From Blasia pusilla (lineage: Eukaryota; Marchantiophyta; Marchantiopsida; Blasiales), in assembly GCA_050084515.1 (NCBI GenBank), contig CM114271.1:496001-560000 (forward strand): a stretch of 64,000 nt of DNA, read 5' to 3'. Under the pieces are notes generated by a model. The model was given only the letters and a program-made list of their open reading frames with translations, had not been told where the DNA came from and did not search any database. Shown piece after piece: positions 25,601 to 35,218 of this stretch. The translations under genes were made by a program, and so were the position numbers. The number at the start of each line of letters is the position of its first letter. Within the stretch, counting starts at the first letter, position 1.

Positions 25601-26450
25601 CTTTAACAGTAAAGTTCATCACCTCAATGAGATGGCCACTTAAACATCGTAGAGCATTTTCTCTTAATTCAGCGTGCTGCAATTCCTCGATGACTTCTGA
25701 CATGGCCATCGGGCGCTTCATGAAGTGCCCCTTGTGCCGACGACCTCCACGCTTGCGTGCTTTCACTTGCTGAGCCTCATCTGAAAACGGAATACGTCTT
25801 TCAAGTTAAACTTTATTATTAAACTTGAGGTTGCCAGAAAGGTAGGTAAATATGAGATTTAGCGCAGGCTACGCACATTTGAAGTTGTAGCTCCACCGTT
25901 CTGTGTGAGGCATCGTCTTGAAACTACTGAGTTAAACAAATCAGCATGAGACTTCAGACATATTTAATACGTGGAAAACCACTGGCAAGGCTATCTACGG
26001 TTACTTTCAAAGGTGAACTGCTTTCTGAGCTGCTGTTGTCTTGACAGACGTTCCTATAGCGCCATCCACAGTGTGATTCACATCTCCGTTGGAAACTCAG
26101 AAGCAGTAAAGGATAATGGTAAGAGGCATGCCTGCATCATCGGCGGCTTCTGCACATACAATTTCAGGGCAATCCGTATGTTCCACGTAGGAATCTGGCA
26201 CTTCCCACGAGTCTTTTGGCATCAAATAATCCCGTATCTCCTCTCGAAGGTCAAGGGAGTCTTGCTCATCCGGAGCTTTCTGGTCCGTAAGCCTGTGGCA
26301 ATCGTAGAGTTCCTCCACATCTTCTGGAAGCTCCACTCGTCCGCTGAATATACTCTCAGCACAATCCACAAGTTCAAGAATTCCCGGTAACTCGGCAGCC
26401 GTTCGATCGACTTTGAGCTCCTCTATGCATTCATGTGTCTGAGTAGCCAT
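22675..26450 (-). CDS. CNOT9: CNOT9/RCD1/CAF40-like subunit of the CCR4-NOT complex, diverged, 12-13 exons
   Basis: CNOT9 is the armadillo-like subunit of the CCR4-NOT deadenylase that bridges NOT1 to RNA-binding partners. Exons on the minus strand, with GT-AG borders in phase: 26450-26160, 25923-25873 (uncertain), 25769-25623, 25384-25301, 25142-25053, 24969-24929, 24471-24369, 24278-24255, 24102-24007, 23496-23386, 23246-23158, 22877-22808, 22707-22675, giving about 409 codons with exon 2. Family landmarks in order: a helix carrying ELRENALRCLSGH (family RENALLELSK), a helix ending in TVAVLLQEIHAVY (family TIAALLQEIVNIY), SNVLTLLQ, LVPFIL, VRSISLSVIGVICQ (family LRLTSLGVIGALVK), EVCFYAVEIGSELSK (family LCLRIMESGSELSK), RLLFLVVRCYILL (family RLLKHVVRCYLRL), and ALDILRDELPEQLQD near the end. 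Identity is low overall, but order and spacing hold across every exon. An acidic extension of about 120 residues precedes the fold; animal and plant CNOT9 are nearer 300 residues. The start is the first Met, followed by an open acidic exon. Exon 2 uses a CAGTAG acceptor and the 24278 exon an AAG acceptor, so these two are the weakest borders. Confidence 0.85.
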
Positions 26451-27215
26451 TTCTGGGTGAAGAGCTTATCGTGTATACGCCTATGCCATCCTACAGTCTA
26501 TCTTCTCAACGTACTATTTAATCCGTTTCTTACGTAACTGTGTTCTAGCATCGAACCAAATTTCAGTTCCACATGTACTTGACGCAGTACGAAGTTCTTC
26601 CAGCGTTCAAGTTTTGCTGTCCGCTCTTACTGACTCAAAAAAGTTTTAGTTCATTCTTGGCAGACACAGAATTTGCCGACGGAATTTACTTCCAAAGACA
26701 TCCTGAAACCATTCACTACATGAGTTATGATTTTGACGAACCTAGTTATGAAGCGCTGGACATATGATGTGTAAGAAGTATCAGTATTAGATGCCTCGCT
26801 CCACAATGAAGATGGTTCACTCTAAAAAACTGTTTCTATTCCCACAGTGTGCGAATTCCTTGACACTACTCATCACGTGAATAGAAATCGTGTGCGCCAC
26901 AAATGTAGTCACCTGCAACGAAAGGTTTTCCCTCACGCAGCTCTACAAGGCAGGGCACGGTATGTCTTAAGTATCCATAGGTGGCGCCTGAGGATCCGAT
27001 AGCGTGCAAGGTTCCGACGATTTTAAAATGGCTACTCCTTCGCTTCAAAATTTTTCAAAAGTGACCGGACTCCTACACAGGTTTCAAATCATGGGCTCCA
27101 TCAGGTCGACCTCACTATTTGAACAGGAGCGTTCACGCTGCAAGCGGCAGCCGGGACTGCAGGGGCGTCTCAAACCCTGTAAGGAGTGACGTCAACTTCC
27201 ATAACTCACCGGAGA
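26451..27215. other. Upstream region of the CNOT9-like gene
   Basis: Presumed promoter of the minus-strand CNOT9-like gene; GATTAAATAG around 26512-26521 (minus) is a weak TATA candidate. Short frames at 26573-26767 (plus) and 27048-26866 (minus) have no recognised family. The latter reads like protein (for example LREGKPFVAGDYICGAHDF), but its origin is unknown. Confidence 0.35.
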
Positions 27216-27221
27216 CAAAAA

Positions 27222-27745
27222 GGCCACTCATTTCCTTCCGACGGGGAACAAATACGGGGAGAGAATAAATTTCAATTTAGTCCATTTATTGAGTAATAAT
27301 AATAATTTCTTAGAAAAAAAACATATTGTCCGAAAGAGGACAAAAATCTCGTTCGGAAGTCCCTAAAATTCGTCGTTTACAGAAACGTCAGCCGTGTGTA
27401 GGTACCCATTTCTTCAAACGGGGATTCGCCATTGCCACAACTCCCGGGGGCCTCCGAACTCCATAAGTGAGTGGGCCTAATAGGGCCACTCAACTCTTGA
27501 GTTCAGAGGCCCCCGAGAGCTTTGGTTACGGCTAATCCCTTCTAAACAAACGGGTACCTAAATACATGTGCCATTTCTCTAAAGGGACGATGCGATTTTA
27601 TAGAGACTTTCAAAAGAGATTCTTGTCTTTGAATGATATGATTTTTTTAATTTTTTATAAATAATAGTAATTATTCAATAAAACCCCCCTGAACAATGTT
27701 TTCCTCCCCGAACTTCTTTCGTGGGGAAGAATTGAGTGGCCCTAA
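27222..27745. mobile_element. Foldback / MITE-like element with long inverted repeats
   Basis: The ends are inverted: GGCCACTCA at 27222 and TGAGTGGCC near 27745. Similarity continues inward for about 90 bp (TTC-TTCC, CGGGGA, TTATTGA, TAATAATAATAATT). The centre is itself an imperfect inverted repeat. GGTACCCATTT ... CCCGGGGGCCTC on one side faces GAGGCCCCCGAGAG ... AAACGGGTACC on the other, around GTGAGTGGGCCTAATAGGGCC. There is no ORF. This is a nested-palindrome non-autonomous element of unknown superfamily; the target duplication is not clear. Confidence 0.7.
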
Positions 27746-28399
27746 TAGGGGGTGTCAAAGATTAGGCTATGCGGAATTTCCTGGGTGAAGGTTTTAGACC
27801 CGGGACAAGCCTTGGTTTTCTTCCGAAAAAAGAGAGGGCACAATTTTACACTAAGCCGCATTAAAGGATCCGGAAGTACATCAGAACCACGAACCCATGT
27901 ATTTATGATTAGAAACTAGAGAGGAGCCGGAAATTTGTAATCTCTCGAGAATACCAAAATGGGAAGCTCAAAAGCTACCCATTTTCGAGCCGGGGAAAAG
28001 GCCGGTGGGGGAAGTCTGTGTGACAACAACTCCCGGATAGGGAGTTCACTCCTAATACAACCTCACCTCTTTGTTTCATTTGCTCTAGCTGCAATAAATC
28101 ACTTCTGGTTGCTGTTGTGGCCCTACGAAACGATGAGGATTAATAAAGGTAAGAATAATGATAGTGTGAAATCACTTTAAGTGGGTCACACGTACGTATA
28201 CTATGGTGACGTGGTATTCTATGGAAATAATTATTTCCCAAAAATTATTTAAGAATTCCTTGGAAAATGGAATTGAGAACATGGGAGGAATCTAGAATTG
28301 AGTTGATGAAAATATGATAGAAATTCCTTCTTTGAAAGAAGATTCTTCGGAAAATACATCATGGAAGAAAACTCCTCATATGATCATCAACATGGAGCA

Positions 28400-28772
28400 A
28401 AAACTTGGCATGAGGTTCAACAAGGAAAGAATAACCCCCAAAGCTCTATCTCCTTGGATATACCCCCTTTCCTTTTCCAAGTTCTTTCCATGGTAACCTA
28501 TGCTCGTAGGTCACCTCCTTGACGCTTGACCTATTGTAAGGGTGTCAATGACCACTTCCCAAAGTGGAAAATCAACTCTACTCATAATGATAACTTATCC
28601 GAAACAGTCAATTTCTCTATATAGCTCCAAATGAGCCAAAACGAAGGGAAAGTCTCCTCTCTCAGATTATATGAGGCCTCAACTGGTCATCCTCGACCTC
28701 TTGAGATTTCCCTCCTATATCCTCCAAGAGGCTATACTATAAACTTGTCGAGATATCCTAAAAGATGTGATA
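28400..28772 (+). mobile_element. LTR family A, 3' portion
   Basis: Matches family A from the CAAAGCTCT-TCTCCTTGG-TATACC block to the end (ATATCCTAAAAGATGTGATA). The LTR's 5' half is missing. It abuts, two bases later, the start of another family A LTR. Confidence 0.75.
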
Positions 28773-28774
28773 GT

Positions 28775-28910
28775 TGTCGTGCGCATATACAACACTACAC
28801 AAGATACATCGTAGTCATCAAATACATACACAAGCACACAAGATACCATACCAACTCATAACACCTAAACAATCGAGACAATCGAGCACCAAAATATCTC
28901 CAATTTCCCC
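28775..28910 (+). mobile_element. LTR family A, 5' portion
   Basis: Begins TGTCGTGCGCATATACAACA, the family A terminal sequence. It follows the family for about 135 bp (GATACCATACCAACTCATA ... CACCAAAATATCTCCAAT) and then diverges. It lies head-to-tail with the preceding LTR end. Confidence 0.7.
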
Positions 28911-29149
28911 CCTACCTGGTCGTTAGGTCCCTCTAATCCTACCTACCATGACACACATCTCTAGGACACTAAGAGCAAAAAAGCCGGGTGCTTGTGTGGT
29001 CTGATCGTTAGTCACCTTCTTGTCATCCATGTCACGGAAATAAGTCTGAATCTATGACTAGCTAGTCTCTACTCTATGTACATCTTGGGCATATCCATTG
29101 TCCCCAAGGAACCCTAATGATAAAGAGGTGGCGTCAAACATACCATGTG

Positions 29150-31141
29150 TCACTCCCTTGAATATCCATCATAGACTACCAAAGTGGCTGCACCATGGGC
29201 AAACCCACATAACATACAATATAAGCATATAGGAACCACTACTAAGCTCAGATTAACTCTACTTTCAAAGTTAGGAAGGTGACATAACGCATAATTATAC
29301 ACATGGTTCTTCCAAACCATACCATTGTGTCCCTCCAATAAGAGAACACTAGCTAGATGGCAAGATATCACACACTCTCAAGATGGTGCGCCTTGCAGTC
29401 ACATTGAACATTTTAGGTGTCATTTGCTGCAAGTAGACATAGTCTGCTTGATGAAACCTCCAAATCTTTGGTCGATAACCACCTCCCCAAATAGTCGCAT
29501 ATCTCAAAGTATATATCCCGATGCTGCACAATCGCCAAGTTCTCATACGCCATGGGCATAACTCTCCGAAACAACTCTTCCCTCTAAGAATGTGCTAGCA
29601 TATATCCATATATTAGACGGTGAAGAGAGGTTTACTTGTGTAGAGACCGTTAATGTGTGGATATATACGAGCATGTTCAACACCACTCCAAGACCACTCC
29701 ATCCTTGTGAATATCTCAGCCACATGTCGCCTCCTTACCGACCTCTAGATCCAAGGGCTTTCCATTAGACCTCGCCATCAAAGTCTCAGTAGTATGACTC
29801 TCCATAGCCAAAAAGCACAAATAAGCCGACATGTGTCATTCTGACATCATCTCCTCATTGCTCTCTCCATGCCAACGAGCTCCCATCGCATCTCGTTGAC
29901 TTGGGCATGGATTATGGTTCAACCCATCTACATCCTGGTTGAGTATCCCAAATCGATGTACCACTTGGAAATCATATTTGTGCAACAATAAAGCCCACCA
30001 CCCAAACTTCCTTGTAAGCTTGTCGAACTCCATCAACCACTTAGGTGGTTGTTGGTCAGTAATTATTATGGTAAAGGGATTTGAATAAGAAACACTTGAA
30101 ATGTTCAATAGCCCACATTATAGCCAAGGACTCACCCTCGTACAAGCTATACTTTGCCTCTACACCGTTGTTCAAGCAAGTAGTATAAGCCACCACAAAC
30201 TCTCTATCCTCATCGCCATGCTCGATAAGCACTGCTCCAAGCCCCGTTCAGTCTATATGCAACTAGAAAGGATGTCCCCCCGATAGATTCCCTTAATATA
30301 GGAATAGATGTCAACCTCTCCTTAAGCATCTGAAGTGCTCACTCTTGCTCATCCATCCAGTGCCACTCCACCTTGGTCAACAAGGTTAGTGGTTTCGCAA
30401 TCAAACTGAAACCCTTGACATACGATCAATAGAAGTTCGCCAATCTTGGGAATACACAAATTTGACTCACATCTTTAGGGTGTGGAAGTGTAAGATAGCC
30501 TCTACCTTCGTCTATTGAACACCAAAGCCACCTAGGTATGTTGTATGAATCAAGTACTCAATATGCTTGTAGAAGAACTTGCACTTACCCCGATGTAACT
30601 TTAGCCCATGTAACTGTAATCATTGGAACACCTTCTCTAGATGTCGTTCATGATCCTCAATTATAATTAAAGACTACGTTGTCATCAATGTAGTCTTTAA
30701 TTTGCAAAATCTAGACCTTCCAAGATCATATCCAAGACCCTCTGAAACTCTACCGAGGGGTTGTTTAACCCATATGGTAAGAAGCACCATTGGTACAAAA
30801 AAATCCTTCCCGTGAGGATTTATGCCCAAAAATATTTTTTCTTCCTCTCCTCCAATCTGATAGGCAACTAATGGTATCCAACTCAGAGATCTAACAAACT
30901 AAAGAACTTTGGATGCCCAATAGCATTAAAGATCTCCTCAAGAGTGGGCATGGCATACTTATCAGACTTCGTGTGCCGATTGATAGGTTGGTAGTCTCCA
31001 CGCATCCGCCTATCTGTCCAGTTGCCATGCACGTCCTTCTTAGAGAGCATCTTAGTGGTAAATAAACTCTGCATGTGAGATCTCCATTAGTCGTGCTCCA
31101 ACCAAGTCTTTGATCTCACTCTAAATCAGAGCTCGCTCCAT
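29150..31141 (-). pseudogene. Ty3/gypsy pol remnant: RT, RNase H, integrase C-terminus
   Basis: Read on the minus strand from high to low coordinates, domains appear in gypsy order. The RT N-terminal part is at about 31141-30880 (SKKDVHGNWTDRRMRGDY, then PTLEEIFNAIGHPKFFSLLDL). Degraded RT continues to about 30300. RNase H is at about 30220-29836 (WLMEFDKLTRKFGWWALLLH, then DFQVVHRFGILNQDVDGLN). An integrase C-terminal tail is at about 29570-29270 (FHQADYVYLQQMTPKMF, then LLLEGHNGMVWKNHV and NYALCHLPN). Frameshifts and stops are frequent, and no domain is complete. The central integrase is not recognisable. A solo LTR splits the upstream continuation at 31142-31768. Confidence 0.85.
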
Positions 31142-31768
31142 TGTCATGTCTTTTAGGATAGATCGGTGAGATCTAGTAGAGCGCCTTTGCGAGCAGTGGA
31201 GGACAGACTCAGGAGGTGGAGGATGACCTACTGAGGCCCAGGGAAACCTGAGAGAGCAAGTTTCCCCTTCGTTTCGGCTCATTTGGAGCCATATAAAGAA
31301 ACTTACTATTTTAGGAAGTGCCATTTTGAGTATATGATCAACTTTATATTTTTGTAAGTGGCCCTTGATCTCCTACATGAGGTCAAGAGCCAAGGAGGTG
31401 ACTTGGGATCATAGGTTACCATGGAGAGAACTTGGGAGAGGGGAGGGGTATACCTCAAGGAGAGAGAGTTTGAGAGCTCATTCTCTCTGTGTTGAACCTC
31501 TTGGCATGAGAAGGCGGAGCTATGGTCTTGCTTGCCTTGTGTGTGTAACCCAAGCCTCTCATTAGGAGAGTGGGTTTGGTTTGACATTGAGAGAGACATG
31601 TGAGAACTATGGTGTTGTGAAAGAGATTGTATCTTATTTGATTGGAGATATTTTGGTACTTCTTGTCTTGTTGTTTGGATGCCATGAGTTAGCATGGGAT
31701 CGTGCGTGTTTGTGTGTGTGTTTGGTGACAGCTATGTATGTTGTGCAGCGATGTGTTTGCGCACGACA
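31142..31768 (-). mobile_element. LTR family A, complete solo LTR with 4-bp target duplication
   Basis: A 627-bp unit. On the minus strand it starts TGTCGTGCGCAAACACATCG and ends AAAAGACATGACA, so its ends form a short inverted repeat (TGTCRTG/CATGACA). CCAT flanks it on both sides (31138-31141 and 31769-31772), consistent with a 4-bp target-site duplication. It interrupts the gypsy pol frame (MERALI... continues directly at its edge), so it inserted after the gypsy copy and then lost its internal part by LTR-LTR recombination. Confidence 0.85.
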
Positions 31769-31772
31769 CCAT

Positions 31773-32483
31773 ATCATTGTGTGTGTAAGATGGTAGGAAG
31801 ATAAGCGTGTTGCTAGACAACTCAAACCAGATCCCTAGACCTTTAACGTACCCAAATCATGCATAATACATGCAAAGCAACTCCTATGACTCCTAAGGAG
31901 CTGATGTATCCAAAAAATATCTCATCCTCTCAACCTAGGGTCCACATTGTGATTATTGTAGGACTCTCTGGCTCAAGTATCCATGGTTGCTATGGTACAA
32001 CCCTATCTTGAACTGAAAAACTTGACCGCTCATCGATGTTGGATTCTACCAACTCTTATGTATGGTCATCCCAAACCAAGCCACAACCAGCATCCTTATA
32101 TGGATAGGAAGCGCGAAAACTGACAAATATGGGAAAGACTGCACGTCAATCATGTCGTACGCCTACTCTCTTTGAACGTAAATATTTAGTGTTGCGGAAG
32201 CGTGCGTTCAATATGACACCCTCTCAATGGTAATCTGCTCCCAAACACGTACTCACGTTAGTCGGGTGTGGATCAATTAACGCTCTAACTCTCTTAGTTC
32301 TCGACTCGGCCTCTCATCAAGCTCAACCTTCAACCCTCAATAGTAAAGGAAATGAGAAGGTTAATGACTTCGGTCTAGTTCCATCAGAACTTATCAATAA
32401 CTTTTCAAGACCTAACCATCAAGTTTGAAAATACTACATGGATCCAAGCAATCAATGCATGCAACATTTAACCAACTCAAATA
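31773..32483. other. Probable upstream continuation of gypsy pol, unrecognisable
   Basis: Lies between two family A LTRs. By position it should be the protease-to-RT linker of the minus-strand gypsy remnant, but the frames are too broken to name a domain. Confidence 0.35.
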
Positions 32484-33068
32484 TCTTACGTCTTTTAGAA
32501 TATTTCAACAAGTTTTGGTAGAGCGCCTTAGAAAATATTGAAGGAGAGCCTCAAGAGGTTAAGGATGATCTATTGCGACCTAGGATAACTGGAGAGAGCA
32601 GGTTCCCCCTTTTCTAGCTCATTTGGAGCTATATAGAAAAACTTACTATTCGGGTCTGTTCTTGTTAAGAGTATAATTAACTTTCTACTTTGGTAAGTGG
32701 TCGTTGACTCCCTATACTAGGTCAAAAACCAATAAGGTGACCTACAACCATAGGTTACTATGGAGAGACAAGGGAGTATACCCAAGGGGAGAGAGTTTTA
32801 AAATTCATTCTCTCTTTGTTGAACCTCTTGGCATAAGGCAATGGAATTATGGTCCTCATTGACTTGTAAGTAATCCAAACCTTTCATTAGGAGAATGAGT
32901 TTGATTTGATATGAGAGAGATATGAGTTGTGGAAGAGATATTGCAAGACGTTTGAGATCTTTTGGTATTCGATTCTTTCGATGTTCTGATGATGTGAGTT
33001 AGTATGGTATCTTGTGTGTATTTTCGGATATAGATGTATATTGTGTATCAGTGTGTATGCGTACGACA
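32484..33068 (-). mobile_element. LTR family A, nearly complete solo LTR
   Basis: Same orientation as the copy at 31142. The right edge ends GCGTACGACA (start of the LTR on the minus strand) and the left edge has TCTTACGTCTTTTAG (LTR end). It is about 585 bp, with internal deletions and more substitutions than the 31142 copy, so it is probably older. No target duplication was visible. Confidence 0.75.
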
Positions 33069-35218
33069 AAGAGACACTATGATAGATACTTTTGTTCAAG
33101 TTATTGGAGTTCACATCTTAAATCATCAAATTATTGGAGATTGTTCACGTGCAATGATATAATAACTATTGGATCTAATTATGAAATTATTCACATTGTC
33201 AAATTTCTTTGGAGGAGACTTGAAAAAAAATCGTAATTCAATGATAAATTGTGTGCAAGTTAATAGAAAATTTAAATATCCACTGATGAAATGTATTTTG
33301 GATTGAAAACATATATCCTCCTTCTGGAGTTTTCATTGGTACAAATACCTCTACGAAGCACTATCATCCCATTGACACATATCAAGTTTAGGAGGAAAAA
33401 TACTCCTCTACTTTAACAAAAATCTTTGCTTTTTGAATTCCTTCTATAAATTTTTTTCCTTAAAATATTCCAATTCTGAAAAGGAAATAGGCATTTGATC
33501 ATTCTATTCCAAGGTTTAATTTTCTTTATAGCATACTCTTTAAAGTATGTTAACTCTTTTCCTTCAATTACATCATAAATGAAGTAAATGTTTGAGTCTT
33601 AAATAACCACATGTTACTTAATGATTCATACTATTTTCTTTCCATAAGGTTTAATATAAGATCTAATTTATCTTAGAAATGAGCTTTATTTTTGAAGGTT
33701 TCTCTTACATAGTTATTCCCCCATCCTAAATTGAAAAGAAAATTAGTGACATATCTTACAAAGATTATGCTTCTCCTTTTGGAATATGATTAACTATAAT
33801 CACCTTCTAAAAAATGTGCATATCCCTTTGAATGGATTCAAGAAAACTTATATTGCTTTTAGAATGCACTTCAATAATTTCTAGTATGACTTTGGAATTA
33901 TGTTGAGGTGGTTTTGGATAGCACATAGAAGATATACTTATCTTTATTTGGCCTAGAATATAACATTAATTTTATATATTGTAGTTTTCTTAAATTTTAC
34001 ACTTTGTATATCCTACATTGTTATACTCTCTAAGAGTTGTATCCCTTTCTTTCCTATAGGACTATCACTAAATGAGGGGTACTTTTTCCCTTAAATGGAT
34101 TTTTCCAACTCTAGCTATGATTCTTGAGTTAGACTTTTAAGTAGTATTTCTGATTTTCCCATCTCTCAAATCCATAATTTTTCTACTCACTCACTATGAC
34201 AATGGTGATGTTTGATAAGAGATCTATCTTATTACTCCCAATTACAAAATAACACTATTTTACCTTTCCTCTCTTCTAAGGGTTCAAATTTGAAATTTTC
34301 CTTTTGAGTTTTAGTTATGTTGATAATCACATTGTACCTGTCAAATTTTAATTATTCTCGTGAGTACATAAAATTTGAAAATGGATTTGTAATTACAATC
34401 AAAGTCACATTTTATTTTTACTCGTTCCTTCTATGAATTCCTATGGGAGTTTTCTTGGATTGTGAAAACCCAAGACATATTCTCATTTGATGATATTCTG
34501 ATTTGAATGTATAGCTATATATTCTAATTCCAATCAAAGTAACACAACACACATTTATATGTGTTTTTATAGATAATATAAGGAAAGATGAAGAAAAATA
34601 AATCATAAAGAATTAAATAAAAAGTTGAGGTGAGGTTTGTGACAAATAATTAAACAAATAAAGATTAAAAAAAAGCTGTGCAGGTTGATTGGCCCACAAC
34701 CAATCTTTACTTTTATTAGTGTCACACATCTTGCAGTTCTTACTAGAGACGTCGACACTTGGAAACTTTAATTAACACGAGCTTGCCATGTTTAGGGTCC
34801 ATGCATGCCTTTGGTCGGTCGAGGGTTTGTTTTGGAGGTCGATGCAATCATTGGATTACATATTTTAGAATAATGATGAGTAATTGAAATTATCCATCAT
34901 TACTAACCCATAAACAAGGGGAAGAATTAAATCTCCCACATATTTGCTAAACGATCACCAATAGCAAGGTACCCTTGTACATTATCTAAATGTCACCGAT
35001 GAAAAAATACGACATATCATAAAAGAACTTTAAAACATGCACACCGAAAATTAAAAGGGAGTAATCAAATTTTTGAAAGAATTAACGAAGTGATTGTTAT
35101 CACTAAGCATCTCAATTATACTGTACAGACTAATTGCTCGCCTATTAACAGATCTACTCTAGGTCGATGAACAAGTCAATGGCGCTGGACGGACGGAGCT
35201 CCGCCAAAACTGCCAGTT
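33069..35218. other. AT-rich intergenic region downstream of MSL
   Basis: Low-complexity AT-rich DNA with no convincing ORF or repeat family recognised. The 3' UTR of the minus-strand MSL gene should lie just below 35219, but no canonical AATAAA was found close to the stop. Confidence 0.45.
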
